30,655 bases of DNA, taken from positions 1 to 30,655 of the forward strand of contig CAYHWW010000025.1 in assembly GCA_964360145.1 (NCBI GenBank), written 5' to 3'. Source of the DNA: CAYHWW01 sp964360145 (lineage in GTDB: Bacteria; Bdellovibrionota; UBA1018; CAYHWW01). A model generated the notes under the pieces. The model was not told where the DNA came from. It searched no databases and worked only from the letters and a program-made list of their open reading frames with translations. Positions 1 through 7,404 of this stretch are shown one piece after another. Positions within the stretch are counted from its first letter, which is position 1. Every line of letters starts with the position of its first letter. The position numbers and the translations under genes are program-made.

Positions 1-159
1 GGTTTTAGATTCCGATGATATTTCAATAATTACAAATGGTTACGGCAGTAAATAGCGAACTCGTGAATAAACTTTTTAAATTTATAAACCCGCATCACAC
101 CCGACCTGAGCACGGAATACCGGGGGCACTAAGCAGCGGGCTTAACCCACCACCCAGGG

Positions 160-178
160 CGGGGGCCCTTGTCCCCCG
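160..178 (-). terminator. Possible stem-loop downstream of the first flagellin gene
   Basis: A six-base-pair GC stem (CGGGGG/CCCCCG) with a seven-base loop lies about 70 bases past the flagellin stop codon. There is no T-run on the minus strand after it, so it is at best a weak or Rho-assisted terminator. The remaining sequence from 1 to 249 is AT-rich towards the left edge and shows no convincing gene. Confidence 0.22.
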
Positions 179-249
179 GTTTCCAGGCTTAGTTCAGTCA
201 TATGTTGTGTACTCGCTTGCGATTTACGTTTGTGTGCGTTCGATCGCTA

Positions 250-1092
250 TTAGCCGATGCCTTCGAGCAGTTTCAGCGCCATGCGATTCATCACATTGGC
301 CTGAGACAGTACCGCGGTGCCGGATTGCATGAGAATCTGGTTCCGAGTCATCTCGGATGATTCCTCTGCGACGTCCACATCGCGGATACGGCTATTTGCA
401 GCAGACAGGTTTTCGTCACTGATCGCCAAGTTGTTGATCGTGGACTGCAACCTGTTCTGCAAAGCGCCAAGGTCAGCGCGGACGGAGTTCACGTTCACCA
501 GCGCGTCGTCAACGACGCTCAGTGAAGTCTGGGCACCCAGCTTGGTGGCGATTGATTCGCCACCGAGTTTCAGTGCTGCCAGAGTGACGTTCGCCGATTC
601 GCCGTTGTAGACCACGCGGTCCAGCAACGGGTTGTTCCTCACACCGACTTGGACCTCGATGATCCCAGCTCGACCGTTTAGAAGCGGCGTACCGTTGAAT
701 TCCGTAGCGTTAGCGATGCGGTCGATCTCGTCCTTCAGACTCTGGAACTCTCGGTCGGTGAACTTACGTTCAACCTCGCCGATCGTATCAGAAGCTGCTT
801 GGACGGCCAGCTCGCGCAAACGAATCAGAATGCTGCCCAGCTCATTGAGCCCGCCTTCTGACACCTGGATCAGCGATACGCCGTCCATTGCGTTGCGTTT
901 TGCCTGCCTCAAGCCCCTCACCTGCGCGATGAGATTCTCAGAGATCGCCAAACCGGCTGCGTCGTCACCCGCGTGGTTAATGCGGGATCCGGACGATAAC
1001 CGCTCCATACTCTTATCCAACAACCGGTGTGTGTTTCCCAGGTGTCTCTGCGCACCAAGCGCAGACGTGTTTGTTACTATTCTAAACCCCAT
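250..1092 (-). CDS. fliC: Flagellin (short type)
   Basis: Structural subunit of the flagellar filament, exported by the flagellar type III apparatus. The 280-residue protein has the conserved N-terminal D0/D1 region (MGFRIVTNTSAL, then LSSGSRINHAGDDAAGLAIS near residues 33-52, and LRELAVQAASDT near 110) and the conserved C-terminal D1/D0 region (SAANSRIRDVDVAEE, ending in MALKLLEGIG). Only about 50 residues separate them, so there is almost no variable D2/D3 domain, as in short flagellins of several delta-proteobacterial lineages. The ATG start is set by GGAGG eight bases upstream, in the expected position, and by the conserved N-terminus. It lies 162 bases downstream of a second flagellin gene on the same strand. 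The leader holds a four-codon open frame that contains the ribosome binding site (see 1096-1110). No chaperone or cap gene is adjacent. Confidence 0.95.
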   Translation of the reverse strand: MGFRIVTNTSALGAQRHLGNTHRLLDKSMERLSSGSRINHAGDDAAGLAISENLIAQVRGLRQAKRNAMDGVSLIQVSEGGLNELGSILIRLRELAVQAASDTIGEVERKFTDREFQSLKDEIDRIANATEFNGTPLLNGRAGIIEVQVGVRNNPLLDRVVYNGESANVTLAALKLGGESIATKLGAQTSLSVVDDALVNVNSVRADLGALQNRLQSTINNLAISDENLSAANSRIRDVDVAEESSEMTRNQILMQSGTAVLSQANVMNRMALKLLEGIG

Positions 1093-1095
1093 AGA

Positions 1096-1110
1096 TCAGC
1101 CTCCATTCAT
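1096..1110 (-). promoter_or_regulatory. Four-codon upstream open frame overlapping the flagellin ribosome binding site
   Basis: On the minus strand a GGAGG is followed nine bases later by ATG AAT GGA GGC TGA. The second and third sense codons of this frame supply the GGAGG used by the flagellin ATG at 1092, and the TGA lies three bases before that ATG. The arrangement fits translational coupling of the flagellin to a minimal leader peptide. This is read directly from sequence; the function is inferred. Confidence 0.4.
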
Positions 1111-1140
1111 GGGTCCTATCCTCCATAACAAGCTCCATTC

Positions 1141-1182
1141 GTATCCATACGATGGCGGGCATCCATGCCCCTTGTATAAGGG
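1141..1182 (-). repeat. Cluster of three short palindromes between the flagellin genes
   Basis: GTAT-CC-ATAC (1141-1150), GGGCAT-CC-ATGCCC (1157-1170) and CCCTT-GTAT-AAGGG (1169-1182) follow one another in the spacer. They could fold in the 5' leader of the downstream flagellin mRNA or mark a processing or termination point between the two genes. No T-run follows. Confidence 0.35.
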
Positions 1183-1254
1183 TTCACTGCTACTGCTTCA
1201 CGTTGTCGTACATTGATGAATCCTGTTTAATTTGTTTCTTCAGCTTGAATCGCC

Positions 1255-2100
1255 TCATCCGGTTCCCTTCAGCAGGGTCAGCGCGCTCTGGACCGAAGCG
1301 TTCGCTTGAGCCAAGACCGCCGTGCCGGCTTGCATGAGGATGTTGTTCTTCGTGAGTTCCGCCGTCTCGGATGCCACATCCGTATCGCGGATGCGTGAGT
1401 TGGCGGCGCTCATATTCTCGATGCTGATCGCGATGTTGTTGGTCACTGACTGAAGTCTGTTTTGCATGGCACCGAAGTCGGCTCGTATGGCCGCCACCGA
1501 CATGATGGCGGTATCCACCGCGGACAACGAGTTCTGCGCGCTGGTCTTGTCGTTGACGCTTGCGAGGTTCAGCCCCAGAGCCACGACGTTGACGTCCGCG
1601 CTGGAAGTATCAAAGAAGGTCAATCGATCGATGTTGGGGTTGTTGCGAGTGCCCACCTGGATGTCGAACACTGCGGCGGTGCCGTTCAAGAGGGGGATGC
1701 GGTTGTATTCCGTGGCATTGGCGATGCGGTCGATCTCCGAGAGGAGAGCGTCGAACTCCACGCCGAGGAACTTCCGTTCCGTCGCGCCCACCGTGTCGCT
1801 GGCTGCCTGCACGCCCAGTTCCCGGAGGCGGATCATGATGTTCGAGATCTCCTGGAGACCACCCTCGGCCACCTGCACCAGGGAGATGCCGTCTTGCGCA
1901 TTTCTCTCCGCTTGTTGCAAGCCCCTGATCTGGGCTCTCAAATTTTCTGAGATCGCTAATCCCGCCGCGTCGTCACCTGCCCTGTTGATCCTGAACCCTG
2001 ACGAGAGCCGTTCAAGGCTTTTGTCTAAGTTCATGCGATTCATCCGCAGGTTTCTCTGTGAGTTGAGTGACGCGATATTTGTATTGATCCGAAGACCCAT
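1255..2100 (-). CDS. fliC: Flagellin, second tandem copy
   Basis: Flagellar filament subunit of 281 residues. It begins MGLRINTNIASLNSQRNLR and carries LSSGFRINRAGDDAAGLAIS in the N-terminal D1 helix, LRELGVQAASDT in the middle and SAANSRIRDTDVASE in the C-terminal helix. The open frame extends 35 codons further upstream, but the start at 2100 is decided by GGGAGGAATCGT directly before ATG and by the universal flagellin N-terminus. It is clearly paralogous to the neighbour at 250-1092 but diverged throughout, including the variable centre, so the duplication is not recent. Such pairs usually build filaments of mixed composition. I looked for a sigma-28 promoter upstream and found no good match. 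Confidence 0.95.
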   Translation of the reverse strand: MGLRINTNIASLNSQRNLRMNRMNLDKSLERLSSGFRINRAGDDAAGLAISENLRAQIRGLQQAERNAQDGISLVQVAEGGLQEISNIMIRLRELGVQAASDTVGATERKFLGVEFDALLSEIDRIANATEYNRIPLLNGTAAVFDIQVGTRNNPNIDRLTFFDTSSADVNVVALGLNLASVNDKTSAQNSLSAVDTAIMSVAAIRADFGAMQNRLQSVTNNIAISIENMSAANSRIRDTDVASETAELTKNNILMQAGTAVLAQANASVQSALTLLKGTG

Positions 2101-2188
2101 ACGATTCCTCCCTGAAGAAGCAGCATAAGTTTCACGCTGCCTCACCAAACCTTTCGGGCGGCAGAGAGCGGGAGTTGAGGGAAAAACA

Positions 2189-2206
2189 CGTGTCATGTGC
2201 GACACG
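2189..2206. repeat. Inverted repeat in the divergent flagellin/acetyltransferase spacer
   Basis: CGTGTC-ATGTGC-GACACG is a perfect six-base inverted repeat between the divergent flagellin and acetyltransferase genes. It has the size of a dimeric repressor operator. No regulator is identified. Confidence 0.3.
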
Positions 2207-2261
2207 CCTCAAAGTTGCCGGGTAAAAGATGCCCAGTGGCCTCATGGAGTATAATATAGAC

Positions 2262-3173
2262 ATGGAAGACGCCGGGTTCACCATCCGCCCCTGCGGGCCT
2301 GAAGATAAAGACCGTTGGGTGTCCTTTTTGGATGACGCCTTTGACTATCAATCGCCAAATACTTACGAAGTGGACTTCGCCCCAAGCTTCCAGTCCGAGA
2401 ATCTCAAGAATGGGCGCCTGCTTTTCGTCGGTGATGATCTCGTTTCAACGGGCATCTCGTGCTTGAAGTCGGCGCAGACTCCGACGGGCAGTCTCAAGAT
2501 CGCCGTGATTGGCGCCATTGCCACGGCGCCCGCATGGCGCAAAAAAGGTTATTCCAAGCGTATTCTGGAGTGGCTCATTGGTGAAGCCGAAGCCAGTGGC
2601 GTGGATGGCTGTCTTCTCTGGAGCGATACGCCGGAATTTTATGCGAGGTTCGGCTTCCAACCCGTGGGGCATCAACTGCTCTACCCGTTGAAAGACTTCA
2701 AAGTACCCGTGCCAGGCGAAGACTTGAAGCTAGAGCCCGTATGGTCCCCGGACGAGGTGCTGCCGCTGTATGAACAGCACAAATCCCGCGTGCTCCGCAC
2801 GGCTGGAGACTGGAATGATCTTGAACGCATCACAAGCTGCATGCGCTTCCAAGCCCGGGACAACACCGGTGTCGTGCAGGCCTACGCTGGGGTCGGGCGC
2901 GGCAAAGACATGGTGAACGTCATCCACGAGTGGGGCGGCACGGCCCACGGCCTCTTCCTCGTCCTGCAACGGTTTCTTGAGGCTGAGAAAAAGCTCTTCT
3001 GGCTCTCACACCCCGTATTGGACGACCCTGTTCGGACGCACCTCGAACAACAGGGCATCAAACCGGCAACCGGGGCCATGGGATTGTTTTACACCTGTGA
3101 GGCGGGGAAAAAGCGCGAGGAACTCCCCAAGATCCTGGACCAGCTTTGGTTCTGGGGGCTGGACTCCCTTTAA
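2262..3173 (+). CDS. GNAT-family N-acetyltransferase
   Basis: Predicted cytoplasmic acetyl-CoA-dependent acyltransferase of about 303 residues; substrate unknown. The N-terminal GNAT fold shows the acetyl-CoA loop as IATAPAWRKKGYSKRIL, with strand VIGAI before it and the typical closing segment FYARFGFQPVG. The C-terminal 140 residues (from about 160) form an extra region without recognisable motifs, so this is longer than a single GNAT domain. In-frame ATGs exist at 2229, 2244 and 2262. I prefer 2262 because the fold begins almost at once (FTIRPCGPED) and GGAG lies 12 bases upstream, but the choice is weak. The stop codon overlaps that of the convergent kinase gene. Confidence 0.8.
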   Translation: MEDAGFTIRPCGPEDKDRWVSFLDDAFDYQSPNTYEVDFAPSFQSENLKNGRLLFVGDDLVSTGISCLKSAQTPTGSLKIAVIGAIATAPAWRKKGYSKRILEWLIGEAEASGVDGCLLWSDTPEFYARFGFQPVGHQLLYPLKDFKVPVPGEDLKLEPVWSPDEVLPLYEQHKSRVLRTAGDWNDLERITSCMRFQARDNTGVVQAYAGVGRGKDMVNVIHEWGGTAHGLFLVLQRFLEAEKKLFWLSHPVLDDPVRTHLEQQGIKPATGAMGLFYTCEAGKKREELPKILDQLWFWGLDSL

Positions 3174-4849
3174 CGCCAGTGCTTGACGAGCAGGCCGAGG
3201 AAACCTATGCCGCCCAGCACAAAAAACACGAAGGAGTGCAGGGGATAACCCAGTACGGAAGGCCCAATCTGGGTTTGCAGGCCCAATGATGCGGCCACGA
3301 AGAAGCCGGCACACATGATGGAAAGGCCCACGCCGCGGGAGCCCCGCTCCATCTGACGACGGAGTATCTCCATGTCCTTGAACTTCATCTCAACCGCGAA
3401 GTCATTGCTGTTGAACTTACGCAGCATCCAACGGATCTGCCGGGGAGCCGTCTGCATCAGGGCACTGACGTCGCGGGCCACCCAGGCAGCGTCCTTCAGC
3501 ACCCGCGACGGGGCGTACCGCTCCCGCATGGCGGTACGCACGAGGTCCCCACCAAGAGTGAGGATGTCGAAGTCCGGATCGAGCTGGCGCCCGAGGCCTT
3601 CCAGCGTGAAGATGGCCCTGAAAACGATCATCCAATCGCTGGGGATGCGAATGTTGTAACGCACGGCGATGCGGGTGGCATCGATGAGCACCTTGCCCAC
3701 ATTCATGTCTTTGAGGGTGAGCCCCATGTAGGGCGCCAGCGTATTGCGCACCTCACTGACGAAGCGCTCAAAGTCGATGCCCGTGCCATAGGCCGCGAGA
3801 TCCGCGTACTCGGAGCACAGCGCCTCGAAGTCCTCGGTGATCAACGCGAAAACCATGCGCGTGAAGGCATCCCGGGATTTCTCAGACAGGCGCCCCACAA
3901 TGCCGAAGTCGATAACGCCGATGCGAGACTCGCCGGTCACCGGGTCTTTCAGGGCGAAGATGTTGCCACCATGAAGATCGCCGTGAAAAAGCCCGTCAAT
4001 GAGGGCCATTTTAAAAAAGGCTTTGACCCCAACAACGGCGAGCTCGCGGGCATCGATGCCAAGCTCCCGCAGGCGCGGGGCATCGGTGATGCGGGCGCCC
4101 GTAAGCTTCTCCATGGTAAGCACGCGCTCGGTAGTGAGGCCCCGATACACGTAGGGCACCACCACTTTGGGGTGGTTAGCGAGGTTCTCCTTCACCTTCA
4201 TCATGGTGTTGCCTTCCACGATGAAGTTGAGCTCGTAGGACAGGGAACGGAAGAACTCATCCACCACGCTGGTGGGGCCAATAACCCGGGTCTCAGGGAT
4301 ATAGTGCTCCAGCAGGCGGGCCAGGAAAGTCAGAATATCAATATCGGCCTTGATGGTCTCGGCGATGCGCGGGCGCTGGACCTTGACCACCACATCCTCA
4401 CCCGTGAAGAGCCGCGCCTCATGGACCTGGGCAATGCTGGCGGACGCCAATGCCTGTTCATTGAACCAGGAAAAACTCAGCTCCAAGGGGCCCTTGAGCT
4501 CCCTCTCCACCTGCTCTTTGATGACGGCGAAGGGCAGGGGCGCCACGTTGTCTTGGAGTCTCTTGAACTCCTCAATGAAGTCATCAGGGAGCATGTCCGG
4601 GCGATTGGCGAGGATCTGGCCGAGCTTTACAAAGGTGGGGCCCAGGGCCTCGAAGGAGAGACGCAAGCGCTCGGGCACCGTGCGCTGCTCCATGCCTTCG
4701 GCTTCAGACTCACCGGCATAGCGCTCAAGGCCCATGCGGATGAGGAAGGTCTGCAGCCCGTGACGGCCGAATACGCCCAAAATCTGGCGCAATCGACCCA
4801 CATTCTTGACTGCTTTGGCGGCCTGCAGCCCCCTACTGACTAATCTCAT
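3170..4849 (-). CDS. ABC1/UbiB-family atypical kinase
   Basis: Member of the ABC1/ADCK/UbiB atypical kinase family, associated with ubiquinone synthesis or lipid homeostasis at the inner membrane. The motifs are in order: KLGQ (about residues 75-78, the family KxGQ motif), SASIAQVH (about 136-143, the Ala-rich loop), VVVKVQRP (nucleotide-binding Lys), FHGDLHGGN (about 288-296, catalytic loop) and VIDFG (about 312-316, metal-binding DFG). Two hydrophobic segments at the C-terminus fit the usual membrane anchor. The frame opens at a TTG at 4885, but ATG 4849 starts MRLVSRGLQAA with GGAG 12 bases upstream and is preferred. It then overlaps the end of the RNase R gene by 17 bases, which implies co-transcription and coupled translation. 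No other ubi gene is present, so the substrate pathway is unproven. Confidence 0.9.
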   Translation of the reverse strand: MRLVSRGLQAAKAVKNVGRLRQILGVFGRHGLQTFLIRMGLERYAGESEAEGMEQRTVPERLRLSFEALGPTFVKLGQILANRPDMLPDDFIEEFKRLQDNVAPLPFAVIKEQVERELKGPLELSFSWFNEQALASASIAQVHEARLFTGEDVVVKVQRPRIAETIKADIDILTFLARLLEHYIPETRVIGPTSVVDEFFRSLSYELNFIVEGNTMMKVKENLANHPKVVVPYVYRGLTTERVLTMEKLTGARITDAPRLRELGIDARELAVVGVKAFFKMALIDGLFHGDLHGGNIFALKDPVTGESRIGVIDFGIVGRLSEKSRDAFTRMVFALITEDFEALCSEYADLAAYGTGIDFERFVSEVRNTLAPYMGLTLKDMNVGKVLIDATRIAVRYNIRIPSDWMIVFRAIFTLEGLGRQLDPDFDILTLGGDLVRTAMRERYAPSRVLKDAAWVARDVSALMQTAPRQIRWMLRKFNSNDFAVEMKFKDMEILRRQMERGSRGVGLSIMCAGFFVAASLGLQTQIGPSVLGYPLHSFVFFVLGGIGFLGLLVKHWR

Positions 4850-7064
4850 TGAGAGGGTTCTCTCCGATGCGCATCGTGAAATCAATGAAACCTTGCTCTG
4901 TATCGCAACGCAGCACCATCACCTCCACCTCGTCGCCGATGCGGATCTTGCGGCCTGAGCGGCGGCCGTAGAGCAGCAGCTTTTCGGGATTGAACTCGAA
5001 GAAGTCCTCGCCAATCTCGTCGTTGGGCACCAGCCCTTCCACGAACCACTTGTCGAGCTCGATATAGAGGCCCACTTCGCTCACATTTGTGATGCGGGCG
5101 CTCAAGGTCTCGCCGGTGTGGCTCAGCATGAAACGGGCCTTCTTTACCTTTTCCACGGCACGGGCCAGCTGCTCGGCCTTGCGCTCATAGCGGGAGCAGT
5201 GCTCGGTGGCTTCAGCAAGGTAGCTGTGAATCTCATCCCACTCGGGCCCGGCATAGGGCTCATGGCGGATGTATCTCTTCAAGATCCGGTGCACCATGAG
5301 ATCGGGATAGCGCCGAATGGGGGACGTGAAGTGGGTGTACGCTTCAGATGCCAACCCAAAGTGACCCACGTTTTCTGGCATGTACTTCGCCTGCTTGAGT
5401 GAACGCAGGATCAAGTAGGTCAACACCTGCTCCAAGGGATGCCCTTCGATGCTATCCAGGAAGCGTGCGATTTTTTTAGGACTGGAGCCATCACCGAGGT
5501 CGGGCTTCAAACCCAAGGCACGTGCAAAAACCAAGAATCGCGTCAGAGCCTCGGGTTTCGGCGTCTCGTGGACACGGAACACGAAGGGCCAGCCCTCCCG
5601 CTCCATGAGCTCTGTCACCGATTCATTGGCGGCGATCATGAACTCCTCGATGACCTTGTGGGCGTCCTTGCGCTCAGCCTTGGTAATGTCGATGGTGTTG
5701 CCAGCCTCATCGAGAATGAGCTTTGCCTCGGGAAGGTCCATGTCCAAGGCGCCACGATTTTGGCGATAGAGCTTGAGGGCATTGAACAACTCATAAGGCG
5801 CCTGCCAGAAAGCGTCGCCCGCTTCGAACTCTTTTTGAACGTCCTCGTAAACGCAACGCCGGTGGGAACTAATGACGCTTTCATAGACGCGCACTTGGCG
5901 TTTTTTTCCACTGGTATCGTAATGCATTTCGCAGGTGAGGGTGAGGCGATCGACCTTGGGCTTCAAGCTGCAGGCTTCATTGGATAGAGCCTCGGGCAGC
6001 ATGGGCAGCACGGAGTCGGGGAAGTACACACTGGTGGAACGGCCATAGGCCTCTCCATCCAACACGCCCCCCTGCTTCACGAACTCACCGACGTCCGCAA
6101 TGGCCACATAAAGCACGAAGCCCGTCTTTGTGCGCTCGACATGCACCGCATCGTCGAAATCCCGGGAATCACGACCGTCGATGGTAACGAAGGCCTTGTC
6201 CCGCAAATCTTTACGACCGCCGGCTTTGCCAAGCTTTCCTGTTTCGCCTTGGATAACCTCGAGACTCGCTCTCGCGGCTTCCTCCGTGGCCTCAGGGGAA
6301 AATTCTTGGGGCCATTGGGCCCGGGTCACAACCGCCAATGTATCAAGCTTGGGCGCAAGGTTGGGCCCGTAATCCTGTAGGAGGCGCCCCCGGGGCAGCG
6401 GTTCGTAGGTTTCGATGATCGCCAACACTTTATTCCCGGCATGGAGGCTAGCAAAGGCTGGCTCCTTCACATCGGGGGCCTTCACTAAAACAAGCTCCTC
6501 CATGGTGCGATCGCGAAGCTGCACGTAGTGCTTGCCCCCCTGGGGCAAGTAGGTGCCAATAAATTGGTGGATGCCACGCTTCACGATATCCACCTTGAGG
6601 ATTTCGCGACCCTTGGTATTCACCCAGACTTTAATGGTATCGCCAGAGAGCAAACCTTCCGCGTACTCGGGCGGAATGAATACATCCTGGGGCTCGGCGA
6701 TGAGGAAGGCGAAGCCACGGCGGTTTTTTTGGATCTCGCCCTGCACGTAGGCCACGCGCTTAGCACCACCCTTAGTCTCGGGCTCAGTGCGGGACTTGGG
6801 GCGTCTCGGATGAGTGTCCGCGCCCTTGGCCGGACGGTATTCATCTTTGGGTTTTTTCTTCGTGTTTCCGTTGGTTTTCTTGCGCCCGTCTTCGTCTTTG
6901 GGGCGCCTGGCGGCTGAGGTGGAGCTTCGGTCACGGCCACCCTTGGCCTCACCGGGGTGAGGCTTGGCGCGGGCGATTTCCCCGCTGGCGATGCGGTCCA
7001 AAAACCCCTGAGGCCCCCCCTTACGCACACCGCCACCGCCTTCTCCCGCACCTTGCTTGGCCAT
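4833..7064 (-). CDS. rnr: Ribonuclease R (3'-5' exoribonuclease, RNB family)
   Basis: Processive 3'-5' exoribonuclease that degrades structured RNA. At 743 residues it is near the usual size. The first 100 residues are a basic, Gly/Lys/Arg-rich low-complexity tail. They are followed by a cold-shock-type OB domain (GFAFLIAEPQDVFIPP near 117-132), the RNB catalytic domain with the metal-binding cluster RDFDDAV (about 301-307), the conserved HFTSPIRRYPDL block near 590, and a C-terminal S1 domain (about 650-735). E. coli RNase R carries its basic tail at the C-terminus; here it is N-terminal. Start: ATG with a G-rich GGGGGG immediately upstream. The 3' end overlaps the ABC1 kinase gene by 17 bases. 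Confidence 0.95.
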   Translation of the reverse strand: MAKQGAGEGGGGVRKGGPQGFLDRIASGEIARAKPHPGEAKGGRDRSSTSAARRPKDEDGRKKTNGNTKKKPKDEYRPAKGADTHPRRPKSRTEPETKGGAKRVAYVQGEIQKNRRGFAFLIAEPQDVFIPPEYAEGLLSGDTIKVWVNTKGREILKVDIVKRGIHQFIGTYLPQGGKHYVQLRDRTMEELVLVKAPDVKEPAFASLHAGNKVLAIIETYEPLPRGRLLQDYGPNLAPKLDTLAVVTRAQWPQEFSPEATEEAARASLEVIQGETGKLGKAGGRKDLRDKAFVTIDGRDSRDFDDAVHVERTKTGFVLYVAIADVGEFVKQGGVLDGEAYGRSTSVYFPDSVLPMLPEALSNEACSLKPKVDRLTLTCEMHYDTSGKKRQVRVYESVISSHRRCVYEDVQKEFEAGDAFWQAPYELFNALKLYRQNRGALDMDLPEAKLILDEAGNTIDITKAERKDAHKVIEEFMIAANESVTELMEREGWPFVFRVHETPKPEALTRFLVFARALGLKPDLGDGSSPKKIARFLDSIEGHPLEQVLTYLILRSLKQAKYMPENVGHFGLASEAYTHFTSPIRRYPDLMVHRILKRYIRHEPYAGPEWDEIHSYLAEATEHCSRYERKAEQLARAVEKVKKARFMLSHTGETLSARITNVSEVGLYIELDKWFVEGLVPNDEIGEDFFEFNPEKLLLYGRRSGRKIRIGDEVEVMVLRCDTEQGFIDFTMRIGENPLNEISQ

Positions 7065-7151
7065 AGGCCCCCCAATGCGGGGCAGGATAACCGAAAGTAG
7101 GGATTCCGTATATGGACTCTGGCTGACTTTGCGCGACGCGACGTTGGGACT

Positions 7152-7189
7152 CTTAAAATAAATTAGGGCCGAAGCTTGTGCTCCGACCC
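7152..7189 (-). terminator. Intrinsic terminator of the tRNA-Leu transcript
   Basis: On the minus strand GGGTCGGAGC-ACAA-GCTTCGGCCC forms a ten-pair stem (two G-U pairs) followed by TAATTTATTTT. It directly abuts the downstream copy of the tRNA 3' end. It therefore ends a minus-strand transcript containing the tRNA and the structured element, roughly 300 nt in all. Confidence 0.75.
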
Positions 7190-7228
7190 TATGAGATTGT
7201 TGATTCTTGGTGCCCAGAAGAGGACTCG
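7190..7228 (-). repeat. 39-bp direct repeat, downstream copy of the tRNA-Leu 3' end
   Basis: Identical over 39 bases to 7366-7404, offset by 176 bases. It contains the acceptor strand, CCA and 3' side of the T arm of tRNA-Leu plus 18 bases of downstream flank. This is the geometry of attL/attR around an element integrated at a tRNA 3' end, or of a partial tandem duplication. Confidence 0.85.
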
Positions 7229-7354
7229 GCCAAGCGCTCGTCGCGGCCTCCAGCCGCTCCTCCGCCTGGCCACGACAAAAGCCTTTCGCCGCCTTCCGGG
7301 CGGCTCAGCCCGCTGTAGCGGGCCGGCTTTTGTCTTTCGAGTCTTCTTCTGGGC
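7212..7354 (-). ncRNA. Candidate structured RNA or hairpin element downstream of tRNA-Leu
   Basis: Nested and side-by-side complementarities cover almost the whole stretch. An outer 17-base pair of arms lies at 7212-7228 and 7338-7354 (one mismatch on the minus strand, a G-U pair on the plus strand). A perfect ten-base stem lies at 7274-7283/7325-7334. It encloses two perfect six-pair hairpins, GCCGCC/GGCGGC (7288-7304) and GCCCGC/GCGGGC (7308-7323). A third long hairpin lies at 7228-7271 with a purine-rich internal loop on the minus strand. The outer arm equals the tRNA 3' end, so the antisense arm could also pair with the tRNA itself. Co-transcription with the tRNA is inferred from the terminator at 7152-7189. 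No protein or known family is assigned. Confidence 0.5.
7226..7276 (-). repeat. Dispersed hairpin repeat, copy A
   Basis: 51-base unit matching 30574-30624 with five differences. Outer stem GGCCAAGCG/CGCCTGGCC and inner stem GCGGC/GCCGC are separated by internal loops of six and five bases; the terminal loop is five bases. On the minus strand the single A-C mismatch of the outer stem becomes a G-U pair, favouring a minus-strand RNA. It lies about 38 bases before a minus-strand terminator. Confidence 0.75.
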
Positions 7355-7365
7355 TTCTCTGCCCT

Positions 7366-7404
7366 TATGAGATTGTTGATTCTTGGTGCCCAGAAGAGGA
7401 CTCG
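7366..7404 (-). repeat. 39-bp direct repeat, copy overlapping the tRNA-Leu 3' end
   Basis: Upstream copy (in transcript order) of the repeat at 7190-7228. Positions 7384-7404 are tRNA sequence and 7366-7383 are the immediate 3' flank. The identity extends beyond the tRNA, so more than tRNA function has kept the copies alike, or the duplication is young. Confidence 0.85.

Noticed and set aside
36..332. Plus-strand open frame of 98 codons at the left edge
   Set aside because: It runs into the antisense of the flagellin 3' end, has no ribosome binding site and no motif.
2101..2228. Sigma-28 promoter for the second flagellin
   Set aside because: A CTCAA and a GCCGCCCG are present on the minus strand, but the spacing is several bases too short and the -10 is poor.
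3971..4843. Plus-strand open frame of 290 codons opposite the ABC1 kinase gene
   Set aside because: Antisense to a complete kinase with all motifs; the composition is shadow-like.
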